Assembly (NCBI GenBank): GCA_965221465.1
Contig: OZ244892.1
Coordinates: 3,968,001-4,032,000, forward strand
Source of the DNA: Azophilus sp965221465
GTDB lineage: Bacteria > Pseudomonadota > Gammaproteobacteria > Pseudomonadales > Azotimanducaceae
Direction of reading: 5' to 3'
Length of the DNA: 64,000 nucleotides
Position 1 is the first letter of the stretch; every line of letters begins with the position of its first letter. Position numbers and translations under genes: made by a program. Shown in pieces: positions 1-8,964 of the stretch. The notes under the pieces were generated by a model, which saw nothing but the letters and a program-made list of their open reading frames with translations, was not told where the DNA came from and did no database searches.

Positions 1-1910
1 GCGGCATTATCTCTGGCCCCATAACGGATACTCTTGGCGCGCGCATCGCATTCAACCGGTCTAAGGCTGATGACAGTTGGGTCGACGTCATCAACTTCGA
101 TCGGTTTGAAACCGGACCCTTGGGCCCCGTACAGACGGCTTTCGAATCTGGAGATATCGAACTCGAAACCACCTTCGTGTTGGCAACTTTGTTGTGGGAA
201 CCGACGGACAATTTTTCCGCGAAGCTCAAGGTAGCCCATCTGCAGGATGACGAAACCGGCCCAGGTTATGGCGCGATTCAAAAGGTCTGGTGCCCAAGTG
301 GTCAACCCCAGGGTGCCGTCTACCCGGTCCCCGGCGTCCCTTGCAAAGCTGATGACGTGGCTATTGGCTCGGGAGTCAATCCGGCATTCACCGGAGCGCT
401 CAAGGATGGCCAGTACGCAAATGAAACCGAGGGGTTTTTCGACAACGAAAACAATTTCGCTGCGTTGGAGATGAACTATCACCTGGAAAATAGCCTCACG
501 TTAACGTCAGTGACGGGTTTTTTCGAGAACGAGGAAACCCGCTTTACAGATTCCAATTTTCAAGTTGCTTCCGGGTTGCCCGCGACCTTTTTCACGACCC
601 TGGATCAATGGAGCCAGGAGCTTCGCCTGGTGTCGGAATTCGATGGGGGTGTGAATTTCACGTTGGGTGCCTACTACGAGGACAAGGAAATCGGTCGGGA
701 TACCGATGTTGCGGTCGGGGTTTCGAATCTGATACCGGTCATTGGTGTCGCGTTTCCGGTTTTTATTGGTCGACAAATCAGCGAGCAAGACGGTACTGCA
801 TGGTCGGTGTTCGGCCAGCTGAACTGGGACTTGAGCGAGAACTGGACGCTGGCGATTGGTGGACGCTATTCGCATGAAGAAAAAGAAGCCGCCGCGCAAA
901 TCCAAATCAAAGATCCCCATGTATATGCTGCGGCCGGATTGCCTGGCCTTCCTACGCTAACCGACGTTCCGCACCTCAACCCGAAAACGGACTGGAGCAA
1001 TTTCTCGCCGGAGGTGACGCTAAGCTACCAATACAATGACGATGTCATGTTCTTTGGCAGCTACAGGGAAGGGTTCAAGTCCGGTGGTTACGACTTTAGC
1101 TATGGAGTCGCACCCCGGCTGCTGGCCGTGATTGTGCCGGGCGGGTCTCTAGACAACACATACAATGAAGAGAACGTGGACGGATTCGAAATTGGCATGA
1201 AGTCGACGCTATTCGACGGAACGTTGCGATTCAATGTAACGGCCTACAGCTTTGGTTATGAAGACCTGCAGCTCTCCAGATTCAACGGCCAAACGCTTTC
1301 GTTCAGCCTCTTCAATGCTGGCAAGGCATCCGTCGATGGCCTGGAAGTGGAAACCCTCTGGGTAACGCCGCTCGATGGATTGACGCTATCGGCCAATGTG
1401 GCGTGGGCTCAGTCCGAATTTGACGAGTTTGTCGCGCCCTGTTGGGCCGGTCAGACCATTGCCCTCGGATGTGACACCGCCCTCGGGGGTGGGGCTTTCG
1501 GGAGTGACAAGGCAGGTGAAAACCTGCCTTTTGCCTCAGATCTGAGCGCCACGCTAGCTGTTAACTATGACACAGCAGTCACCGACAACTGGAACCTGGC
1601 ACTGAACTTTTCCGCGTCTTTCAAGGATGACTACAACCCTGTCCCGGAGACCCCGCCCGAACCTGCGTTGCAGGATGCGTTCTGGTGGGTCAATGCCGGG
1701 GTGAGCCTGTACTCTGCCGATGACAGGTATGAGTTCTTTGTCAGGGGTGTCAACCTGAGCGATGAAACCTTCAACATCAGCGGAGCGGCGGCGCCTTTCC
1801 AGGGTAATGCTGCATTTAGCGGCACGAACGACCCGAGCGGGCTGCCTGACTTTATCGCCTATGTCCAGGGCGGCAGACAGATCATGGCCGGCTTGACCTT
1901 TCGATTGTAG
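1..1910 (+). CDS. TonB-dependent receptor, C-terminal part (5' end outside window)
   Basis: Outer-membrane TonB-dependent receptor that would import a bulky ligand with energy from TonB-ExbBD. The frame is open from base 3, so the signal peptide, TonB box and most of the plug lie upstream of the window. The visible protein starts with a plug/early-barrel sequence (GPITDTLGARIAFNRS) and continues through alternating beta-strand-like segments typical of the barrel (for example YREGFKSGGYDFSY and YNEENVDGFEIGMKS). It ends with the aromatic C-terminal strand GGRQIMAGLTFRL, the usual outer-membrane assembly signal. A possible internal TTG start at 120 is not needed. Its place ahead of catabolic genes suggests uptake of their substrate (inference). 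Confidence 0.93.
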   Translation, partial: GIISGPITDTLGARIAFNRSKADDSWVDVINFDRFETGPLGPVQTAFESGDIELETTFVLATLLWEPTDNFSAKLKVAHLQDDETGPGYGAIQKVWCPSGQPQGAVYPVPGVPCKADDVAIGSGVNPAFTGALKDGQYANETEGFFDNENNFAALEMNYHLENSLTLTSVTGFFENEETRFTDSNFQVASGLPATFFTTLDQWSQELRLVSEFDGGVNFTLGAYYEDKEIGRDTDVAVGVSNLIPVIGVAFPVFIGRQISEQDGTAWSVFGQLNWDLSENWTLAIGGRYSHEEKEAAAQIQIKDPHVYAAAGLPGLPTLTDVPHLNPKTDWSNFSPEVTLSYQYNDDVMFFGSYREGFKSGGYDFSYGVAPRLLAVIVPGGSLDNTYNEENVDGFEIGMKSTLFDGTLRFNVTAYSFGYEDLQLSRFNGQTLSFSLFNAGKASVDGLEVETLWVTPLDGLTLSANVAWAQSEFDEFVAPCWAGQTIALGCDTALGGGAFGSDKAGENLPFASDLSATLAVNYDTAVTDNWNLALNFSASFKDDYNPVPETPPEPALQDAFWWVNAGVSLYSADDRYEFFVRGVNLSDETFNISGAAAPFQGNAAFSGTNDPSGLPDFIAYVQGGRQIMAGLTFRL

Positions 1911-1930
1911 GTCTGGAGCATGCGAGGTTC

Positions 1931-1960
1931 GATGGCGAGGCGAACGCCCGCCCCGCCATC
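1931..1960 (+). terminator. Hairpin after the TonB-dependent receptor
   Basis: An inverted repeat (GATGGCG at 1931 against CGCCATC ending at 1960, with further GC pairing inside) starts 20 bases after the receptor stop codon and is followed by TTCTC. It is plausible as a transcription terminator, but the T-tract is weak. Confidence 0.45.
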
Positions 1961-2102
1961 TTCTCAATGGCACTCACGCCATTACCAGGGTACAAGTTTA
2001 GCCAGTCATGATCGGTCCGCAAGAACTCACGCAAGAGATCCGTGACTTTCCTGGCGACGAGTTTACGTCGGAACTGCGTTATTTGAAGAAAAAGTGCACA
2101 CA

Positions 2103-3359
2103 ATGACACTGGAAAAGAACGCAGCCAAACTCGCCAACCCGGCCATCTACGCTGACCCTGAAGGGTTGAACGAGATATTCACGCAGCTACGCTCGAGCGG
2201 GCGAATTGTGCGTGCGGAGCCGGAAGGGATGCGGTCTTTTTGGGCGGTCACCAAAGCAGCAGATATTCGGTTTGTGGAAATGAACTCGGACAAATTCATC
2301 GCAGAGCCATGGCCGGCCATGCTGATGAAGGATCAGGAGGAGAAGAACACCGAACTCTTTGGCAGCGTTTCAGGGCCCTCGACCACGTTGGTCAGCATGG
2401 ATGGGCGAACTCATCACAAGCATCGCCTGATCGCCCAGGAGTGGTTCATGCCCCACAACGTCAGGAAACTGACTTCGGACATCGATGCCATCGCCCGTAC
2501 CTATATAGAAAAAATGGCTGCGATGGACGGCGAATGTGACTTTGCGAAGGACGTTGCTTTTTGGTATCCGCTCCGTGTCGTCAACTCGATCCTGGGTTTG
2601 CCTGAATCTGTCGATGCCGAGTTTCTACGTCTCACACAACTGTCGTTTGGAGCGGCGGACCCGAATGTAGAGGCGTCGATCAAAGATCGCTTGGAGCGGT
2701 TTGCGCAGTCGCATATGGGGTTTATGAGCATTTTTCGCCCGATTATTGAGGGCCGCCGGGCCGATCCCACGGATGATCTGGCCAGTGCTTATGCGAATGC
2801 CACCATTGATGGCGAACCTCTCGGTGAAGCCGAAACGCTCGGGCTGTTCCTGATCACGGCGACGGCCGGGCACGACACAACCAGCGCCACAACCGCCGGT
2901 GGTCTCAAGGCGCTGATCGAACATCCGGAGCAGTTCAGAAAACTGCAGGAAAACACCGACCTTCTGCCGAATGCCATCGAGGAATTCCTGCGGTGGGTAG
3001 CTCCGGTCAAGCACTTTGCCCGCACCGCGACTGAAGATGTGCAGATCGCCAACCAGACGGTTCGCAAGGGCGAGAAAGTCGTGGTTTTCTTTGCCTCCGC
3101 CTGCCGAGACGAAGAAGTATTCGATGATCCCTTCGAGTTCCGAATCGATCGTGCACCCAACAAGCACCTGGCCTTCGGCACGGGCCCTCACCTGTGCCTC
3201 GGCATGCACTTGGCAAGGCTCGAGATCAGGCGCTTCTTCGAGCAGCTGCTGCCTCGTCTGGAGACCATTGAACTCGCAGGAGAAGGCACTTACCTGCAGG
3301 CAAATCTGGTCAGCGGCCTTACCTCACTACCTGTGAAGTACAGCTTCCGTGCCAATTGA
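2103..3359 (+). CDS. Cytochrome P450
   Basis: Soluble bacterial P450 of about 418 residues, the normal length for class I enzymes, inserting one oxygen atom into a hydrophobic substrate with electrons from a ferredoxin. Visible landmarks are the I-helix oxygen-activation motif AGHDTT (about residue 255), the K-helix ExxR in EEFLRW, and the heme loop FGTGPHLCLG with the cysteine ligand near residue 365. ATG 2103 is preferred over the in-frame GTG at 2094 because it lies at a better distance from the purine-rich GAAGAAAAAG. No ferredoxin or reductase gene is adjacent. Location in the oxidative cluster supports a catabolic role; the substrate is unknown. Confidence 0.93.
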   Translation: MTLEKNAAKLANPAIYADPEGLNEIFTQLRSSGRIVRAEPEGMRSFWAVTKAADIRFVEMNSDKFIAEPWPAMLMKDQEEKNTELFGSVSGPSTTLVSMDGRTHHKHRLIAQEWFMPHNVRKLTSDIDAIARTYIEKMAAMDGECDFAKDVAFWYPLRVVNSILGLPESVDAEFLRLTQLSFGAADPNVEASIKDRLERFAQSHMGFMSIFRPIIEGRRADPTDDLASAYANATIDGEPLGEAETLGLFLITATAGHDTTSATTAGGLKALIEHPEQFRKLQENTDLLPNAIEEFLRWVAPVKHFARTATEDVQIANQTVRKGEKVVVFFASACRDEEVFDDPFEFRIDRAPNKHLAFGTGPHLCLGMHLARLEIRRFFEQLLPRLETIELAGEGTYLQANLVSGLTSLPVKYSFRAN

Positions 3360-3366
3360 TGGCGTA

Positions 3367-3384
3367 GAGACGTTCAAGCGTCTC
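3367..3384 (+). terminator. Perfect 6-bp stem hairpin after the P450
   Basis: GAGACG, a six-base loop, then CGTCTC, starting 8 bases after the P450 stop. There is no T-run, so it may be a weak terminator or an mRNA 3'-end stabiliser, not a classical intrinsic terminator. Confidence 0.25.
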
Positions 3385-3469
3385 GGCGGGGCTCTGATGT
3401 GATCGGTTGGATCTGTCGAACAAGAAACCAACCCGAACCGATAATTCCCACAATCAAAGGAACCCTGCT

Positions 3470-4516
3470 ATGGACTATCTCCCTCTTGGCAATACCGGCC
3501 TCTATGTTTCACGGTTCTGCTTCGGTGCCATGACGTTCGGCGAACAGGATCAAGAGCAAAGTGCGTGGATCGGCAACGAAGGTCAGCAAGCTGCCAATCG
3601 CATGGTGGCGACCTGCCTGGATGCCGGCATCAACTTTTTTGACACCTCCAACGCCTATGGCTACGGCACATCTGAGCGCATGCTGGGCAAAGCGCTTGCC
3701 GGCAAGCGTGAAGACGCGATTATTGCCACCAAGGTTTACTTTCCTTCCAGCGGCGACGTCAACAGATTGGGCGCGAGCCGAATGTCCATTATGAGAGAGG
3801 TGGAAGGCAGCCTGGAAAGACTAGGTACCGACCGAATCGATCTGTACCAACTTCATCAATGGGATTCTTCCACCCCTATCGAAGAAACTCTTCGCGCACT
3901 GGATGACTGCGTGAAACAGGGTAAGGTGCGCTATATCGGCCTTTGCAACTCTTCTGCCTGGCAGATCGCCAAAGCCGACGGTGTTGCCCGTCTGATCGGC
4001 ACCGAAAGGTTCTGCTCTGTTCAGGCTTACTATTCCCTCGTTGGTCGGGAACTCGAGTGGGACATCATTCCTGCCACCAAGGACCTGGGGTTGGGCACCA
4101 TGATCTGGTCGCCGCTCGCCGCTGGTTACCTGTCCGGCAAGTACACGGGTGACGACACCAGCACGGGTCGCCGCAGCGCGATGGAGTTTCCGCCGGTTGA
4201 TTTCGCGCAAGGTGCCGAGATTATCTCGGCTCTTCGCGAGATCGGCGAGGCACATGGCGGTGCATCACCCAGTCGGGTCGCGCTGAGCTGGCTTCTTCAT
4301 CGAGACGGCGTGACTTCAGTGATCATTGGTGCTCGCAAACAGGAGCAGTTGGAAGACAACCTCGAAGCGATTCACCTCGAACTGAGTGACGATGAGTTGA
4401 ACAAGCTGAACGAGGTCAGCGCACGATTCCCAGTCTATCCTGGTTGGATGCCCGATATGCAGCGAGGCCAGGATTTTGGCGCCGCGCTCGAGCACTCGAA
4501 GACTGTCATGAGCTGA
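3470..4516 (+). CDS. Aldo/keto reductase
   Basis: NADPH-dependent aldo/keto reductase of about 348 residues with a TIM-barrel fold. The catalytic tetrad of the family can be traced: Asp and Tyr in FFDTSNAYGYG, Lys in IATKV and His in LYQLHQWD. The C-terminal cofactor-binding segment SVIIGARKQEQLEDN is typical. ATG 3470 has an AAAGGA ribosome site 10 bases upstream; the open frame extends back to 3407 but has no better start. The stop overlaps the start of the next gene (TGATG), so the two are translationally coupled. Likely interconverts carbonyl and alcohol intermediates of the pathway; exact substrate unknown. Confidence 0.9.
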   Translation: MDYLPLGNTGLYVSRFCFGAMTFGEQDQEQSAWIGNEGQQAANRMVATCLDAGINFFDTSNAYGYGTSERMLGKALAGKREDAIIATKVYFPSSGDVNRLGASRMSIMREVEGSLERLGTDRIDLYQLHQWDSSTPIEETLRALDDCVKQGKVRYIGLCNSSAWQIAKADGVARLIGTERFCSVQAYYSLVGRELEWDIIPATKDLGLGTMIWSPLAAGYLSGKYTGDDTSTGRRSAMEFPPVDFAQGAEIISALREIGEAHGGASPSRVALSWLLHRDGVTSVIIGARKQEQLEDNLEAIHLELSDDELNKLNEVSARFPVYPGWMPDMQRGQDFGAALEHSKTVMS

Positions 4517-5490
4517 TGAAAGTACGCCGGCAAATGCTGCACGAGGATTTGCAGGCCGGTGCGGTCTACCGGCAGCAGATGCTGGCCAAGTATCTCTTTC
4601 GAACCGAGTGGTCGACCAAGCTGGCGCACAGGCTGATCAGTTCCAAATTGCCTGGCCTGGTTCACGAATCCATAACCGTCGAGGAACGATACCTGCCAAC
4701 GAGTGACGGTGAAGGGAAGATTCGCGTCAAGTTGTATCGTCCCAATTCTTCATCGGGCAAGTTACCGCCAATGCTCTATACGCACGGAGGCGGTTACATC
4801 ACTGGCGCGCCGGAGCCATTTGCGGGTGCGGTGGCGAGATTCATCGAGCGCAGGCCCTGCGTGGTCGCCGCACCTGCCTATCGCACCGCCTTCGTCAAGC
4901 CGTACCCTGCGGCCTTCGATGATTGCTATATGACCCTTTTGTGGATGCGGGACAATGCCGATGAACTGGGCATTGATGCCAGCAAGTTCATGATTGCGGG
5001 CCATAGTGCGGGTGGCGGTCTGACCGCGGCGGTTACGCTCAAAGCGCGGGATACGGAAGATGTGCAGGTTGCATTCCAGATGCCGTTTTACCCCATGATC
5101 GATGACCGGCAGCCCCAGGACCCCGCTCTCGAGATGGATGCGCCTGGGTGGGATGACAAGACCAACGCCTTTGGCTGGCGGAGCTACTTGAAGGCTCTGC
5201 ACACGCAGGATGTTGAGGTTCCTGCTTATGCCGCGCCGGCCAGAAACACCGATTACAGTGACTTCCCCCCGACCATTACCTTTGTAGGCGAGTACGAGCC
5301 ATTTTACTGGGAAACCGTCGAATACGTCCGCCGGTTGAAGGCAGCCGGAGTCGATGTTGCATTCAAGGTGTACAAGAAGTGTACCCACGGCACGGACATG
5401 ATTGCGCCCAGCTCGTCGCTTGGACAGGACGCCATCGCGTTTTCGCTTGACAACTACGCAATCTTCCATGACAGGTATGTTGAAGGATAG
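4516..5490 (+). CDS. Alpha/beta hydrolase (hormone-sensitive-lipase-like)
   Basis: Serine esterase or lipase of the HSL-like alpha/beta hydrolase group, about 324 residues. The oxyanion-hole motif HGGG appears in YTHGGGYITG, the nucleophile elbow is GHSAGGG, and the likely catalytic histidine is in CTHGTDM near the C-terminus. ATG 4516 overlaps the aldo/keto reductase stop by one base, which supports this start over the longer open frame beginning at 4444. It could hydrolyse an ester or lactone made by the monooxygenases of the region (inference). No signal peptide is seen, so it should act in the cytoplasm. Confidence 0.9.
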   Translation: MKVRRQMLHEDLQAGAVYRQQMLAKYLFRTEWSTKLAHRLISSKLPGLVHESITVEERYLPTSDGEGKIRVKLYRPNSSSGKLPPMLYTHGGGYITGAPEPFAGAVARFIERRPCVVAAPAYRTAFVKPYPAAFDDCYMTLLWMRDNADELGIDASKFMIAGHSAGGGLTAAVTLKARDTEDVQVAFQMPFYPMIDDRQPQDPALEMDAPGWDDKTNAFGWRSYLKALHTQDVEVPAYAAPARNTDYSDFPPTITFVGEYEPFYWETVEYVRRLKAAGVDVAFKVYKKCTHGTDMIAPSSSLGQDAIAFSLDNYAIFHDRYVEG

Positions 5491-5523
5491 AAACGATAGG
5501 AGAACCCTTGGAGCTCCGGAAGC

Positions 5524-6603
5524 GTGGTCGAGATAATAGAAAACCGAGCGCAGATAACGCCAACATGGCTGTCAGACACCTTGGCGGCCGCCGGAATCAG
5601 GGCGACAGTCACCGACGTGGAAATAGAGCCCATTGTGGCGGGCTACTACGGCAGCAGCAGTCGTCTGACCCCAAGATACGCAAAGGATGACGACGCCCTG
5701 CCCGCCTCTCTGTTTCTCAAGATGGCGACCGAACACGAAAGCGCTCGCGAGCGTGCAGTGCAAGGGGGAATGTACCGTTACGAAGTGGGGTTCTATCGGG
5801 ATCTGGCAGATCGGGTCAATATCGCAACACCGCGCTGTTACGCGGCCGAAATCACGAATGACGGCTCCGCCTTCGTGTTGCTGCTCGAGGATGCAGCACC
5901 GTTTGTGCAGGTCGATCAACTGCGCGGTTTGAATCTCGCGCAAGCCAGGCTTGCCATGCGGGAGCTGGCCGGTCTCCACGCGCCGACGTGGCAGGGCAGA
6001 GGTATGGAGAAATGCGACTGGGCGAAGATCGACGGGACGACGGCGAACGCCTTTGCTCGAGGCATGATTCAGCTTGAACCCGCTTTTGTGCAGCGTTTTG
6101 GCGCAGCGTTGTCCGGTGCAAACATCGACGTCCTGGATCGTTTGACTCGCAGGGCTCCGGATTACTGGCGTTATTCCCTCGAGTGCAAAAATCAGGTAGC
6201 CGCGCACTGGGATTTCCGGGGCGACAACATGCTGTTCGGCCAACGCAATGGTGAACCAGCGATGGTCACAATTGACTGGACGGGCCTGTTGAGCGGTGGC
6301 GGTAAAGACTTGGGTCATTTTCTCGGCACCAGCTTGCTGCCGGAAGTTCGCAAGGCACACGAATGGGAGCTTCTGACGCAATATCACGAAACGCTGCTGG
6401 CACAAGGCGTGACCGACTTCAGCCTGCAGGAATGCATGGACGATTATCGAATCAACCTGCTCTATCCCGTCTATGTCGTGGTGAGTGTCACGCCCTCGGT
6501 AAACGTCGATGCTCGGGGCCAAAAGCTCTTCATGTCGATGTTCAACCGCGCCTGTGAGGCGATTAGAGACCTGGACGCCTTGGATCTCATCGAATCCCTA
6601 TAG
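5524..6603 (+). CDS. Phosphotransferase, ecdysteroid-kinase-like / APH fold
   Basis: Small-molecule kinase of the aminoglycoside-phosphotransferase fold, closest in motifs to ecdysteroid-kinase-like proteins. The catalytic loop reads HWDFRGDNMLFG (the Asp is the base, the Asn binds metal) and the metal-binding Asp is in TIDWTGL, followed by GGGKDLGHFLG. Length is about 359 residues. The start is GTG 5524; no ATG lies in frame near it. A second member of the same family lies at 11373-12425, so phosphorylation of an alcohol substrate or intermediate may be a step in the pathway. The stop codon abuts the stop codon of the convergent next gene with no spacing. Confidence 0.85.
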   Translation: MVEIIENRAQITPTWLSDTLAAAGIRATVTDVEIEPIVAGYYGSSSRLTPRYAKDDDALPASLFLKMATEHESARERAVQGGMYRYEVGFYRDLADRVNIATPRCYAAEITNDGSAFVLLLEDAAPFVQVDQLRGLNLAQARLAMRELAGLHAPTWQGRGMEKCDWAKIDGTTANAFARGMIQLEPAFVQRFGAALSGANIDVLDRLTRRAPDYWRYSLECKNQVAAHWDFRGDNMLFGQRNGEPAMVTIDWTGLLSGGGKDLGHFLGTSLLPEVRKAHEWELLTQYHETLLAQGVTDFSLQECMDDYRINLLYPVYVVVSVTPSVNVDARGQKLFMSMFNRACEAIRDLDALDLIESL

Positions 6604-8775
6604 CTAGGTGCTTGCCGAAACCGAAAGTCGAATCGGCACACCGTTCAGCAGCGACGTGGCTGACAATTCTTCGTGGTCTTGCGCCCGGTCGCTCGTGAGC
6701 ATGTTGGCATTCACGCCGCCGCCCTGGTTGGCTCGCTGCCAGCCCCCATTGTGCCCCCAGCCGTGGGGCAGTGCGATGTTGCCGGGTTTCATGTCGTTGG
6801 TCAGTTTCACCTGCACGTCGACTTCGCCCCAAGGTGATTCGATGCGGGCAATATCGCCGTCGCTCAAACCATGCCGATGCGCGTCTTCGGGATGTACTTT
6901 GGCCGTTTGCCCACGACCCTTTCTCATCGTCGTCTCCACGTTGTGCAGCCAGGAATTCTGCGAGAGCATCTCGCGCTGTCCAAGCAGCCGATAGGGAAAC
7001 TCCTGGTACTGGTCCTGATAGTCGCGGAGACGCTGCATCTCCAAGGTGAGTTCAGACCGGCAAAGATCCACCCGCTTGTTGGCGGTGCGAATCTTCTTGT
7101 CGAACTCGCCCGTCGGCATGTAGGGCATCAGGTTGTAGCCGTTTTTATGCTGGGTGACGAGCTTTTTGAACGAGATGCCGTTGCGTCGCACGCCAAAGCA
7201 GTCACCCCAGGCACTGGTTCGGATGATCATGTCGTAAAAGAACTGAGGCTTGACCTGATATCCGAGGCGGGCAAGCAGGCGAAACAGCATCGAGTCGTAG
7301 CAGCCGCCGAATCCCATCGCCTTGCAGATGTCGTTGAAAATCTGCCACTCCGGCTTGACCTCACCCTGCGGCTCGGCAACCGCCTCTGTTGCCCACATTG
7401 AGGGACGCAACATGCCCGACATGTTGAACAAGGGGATGTCTTCGCGCTCATACATCGTGGTCGCTGGCAGGATGTAGTCGGCAAAGCGATTGGTTTCGTT
7501 GACGTAGAAGTCGAGCGACACGTGCAATTCCAGGCCCTCGAGGGCTTGCTCGAGTCTTGCGCCGCCCCCGGGTGCGCACAACATCGGGTTTGTGCCGACA
7601 GTAAAGAGCGCCCGCACCTGGCCTTCGCCGGGCTCGAGGATATCTGAAGCCAAGGACGTGATGGGCAGGCCGAGGGCGACATCGGGCTGCCCCGTCGTGC
7701 GGCTGGGACGCGTGCCGAAGGTGTTGGCGCCGACACTTTCCACAACCTTGCTGAAGTCGAAAAGGCCCTCGCCGAACAGCATCCCGCCTTCGGTATCGAC
7801 ATTGCCCGTCACCAGACAGAGCACCCCCTGCAGAATGTTGCACAAGGTGCCGAACTGCTGAGTGCAGGTGCCGGTACGACCGATAATGCAAGCTGAATCT
7901 GCATTGGCGAAATCTCTGGCCAGCTGCCGAATGTCGTCGGCTGGGATGCCAGTGTGTCCAGCAGCCAGCTCTGGCGTGATCCCGTCAAGCTCGGATGCGA
8001 ACGCTGCAAAGCCTTCAACCTTTCCTTGCATCCACTCGTGATCGACCAGGCCTTCCGTGACGATTGTTTGCAGCATCGCCGACAAGAGCCACGCGTCAGT
8101 GCCAGCGTTTATGCCGATGTGTTCGTTCCGGCGTGCGGTTTCCGTATGGCGTGGATCGACGACGACCACACGGCCACTGCGCTCCTTGACTTCGCTGCAG
8201 GCTTCACGCAACAAAGGTTCGGTGAACAGTGAGGAGTGCGCAACGTACGGGTTTGCGCCGATGATCAGGACAAAGTCGGTGCGCCATAGGTCCGGCCGTA
8301 GAATTGCGCCCAGCGAGCCGTACAGCAAATGAGCCGCGACCATCGGCGCCGCCGTATCCTCTGCGGACGGCGCGTAGGACCACTTGATGCCCATGACGTT
8401 CTTGAAGGCACCTAACCACATGATCAGCGAAGCGTAAAACGACGCGGGATTGCCGTTGCAAAGCGCAACGGATTCAGCGCCATGGTTGTTGCGAACGGCG
8501 GTCAGTTTTTCCGCAATCTCGGAATAGGCAATGTCCCAACTGATTTTCTCGAACTCACCGCTGGTCGCATTGCGTTTGAGGGGATGCAGAATGCGGTCGG
8601 GATCGTAGGTCATCTCGGCAGCAGCCTGGGCCTTTGCGCAAATGTGGCCTCGAGACTGCACGTGATCCTTGGCGCCTCGCACCTTGGTGATGCGTCCATC
8701 TTGCACTTCCACGTCGAGACCGCACATGGGTTCGCAGATGCGGCAGAATGTTTTCTTCTCGATGACCTTGCCCAT
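6604..8775 (-). CDS. Molybdopterin-dependent oxidoreductase with N-terminal [4Fe-4S] site
   Basis: Member of the DMSO-reductase-type (bis-MGD) oxidoreductases, about 723 residues. An iron-sulfur site is formed by C11, C14, C18 and C46 (CRICEPMC, then HICAKA). Family landmarks follow: the cofactor domain around VLIIGANPYVAHSS, FTVGTNPML, and the C-terminal molydopterin-dinucleotide domain ending near ALPHGWGHNGG. No Tat signal is present, so it is likely cytoplasmic. ATG 8775 is chosen for its strong GGAGAG ribosome site 8 bases upstream; the frame could be extended 12 codons. No dedicated small subunit lies beside it. Related single-subunit enzymes are frequent in catabolic clusters, but this one's reaction is unknown. 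Confidence 0.88.
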   Translation of the reverse strand: MGKVIEKKTFCRICEPMCGLDVEVQDGRITKVRGAKDHVQSRGHICAKAQAAAEMTYDPDRILHPLKRNATSGEFEKISWDIAYSEIAEKLTAVRNNHGAESVALCNGNPASFYASLIMWLGAFKNVMGIKWSYAPSAEDTAAPMVAAHLLYGSLGAILRPDLWRTDFVLIIGANPYVAHSSLFTEPLLREACSEVKERSGRVVVVDPRHTETARRNEHIGINAGTDAWLLSAMLQTIVTEGLVDHEWMQGKVEGFAAFASELDGITPELAAGHTGIPADDIRQLARDFANADSACIIGRTGTCTQQFGTLCNILQGVLCLVTGNVDTEGGMLFGEGLFDFSKVVESVGANTFGTRPSRTTGQPDVALGLPITSLASDILEPGEGQVRALFTVGTNPMLCAPGGGARLEQALEGLELHVSLDFYVNETNRFADYILPATTMYEREDIPLFNMSGMLRPSMWATEAVAEPQGEVKPEWQIFNDICKAMGFGGCYDSMLFRLLARLGYQVKPQFFYDMIIRTSAWGDCFGVRRNGISFKKLVTQHKNGYNLMPYMPTGEFDKKIRTANKRVDLCRSELTLEMQRLRDYQDQYQEFPYRLLGQREMLSQNSWLHNVETTMRKGRGQTAKVHPEDAHRHGLSDGDIARIESPWGEVDVQVKLTNDMKPGNIALPHGWGHNGGWQRANQGGGVNANMLTSDRAQDHEELSATSLLNGVPIRLSVSAST

Positions 8776-8964
8776 TGAATTGATCTCTCCAGTTACTTCA
8801 CTTCGCGACAAGCGTTCAGGAACGCAGTCTTTGACCCCTCATCGCCAACGCGGGGAGTGACTGCGCAGGTCTTGCCCTCCGCCCAAGACTCGATTCTTCC
8901 GCCATCGGCAATCCGGCTCCGAGACTGGCTGCCAGCATCAGGGCCAACGTTGCTCCACCGCCGT

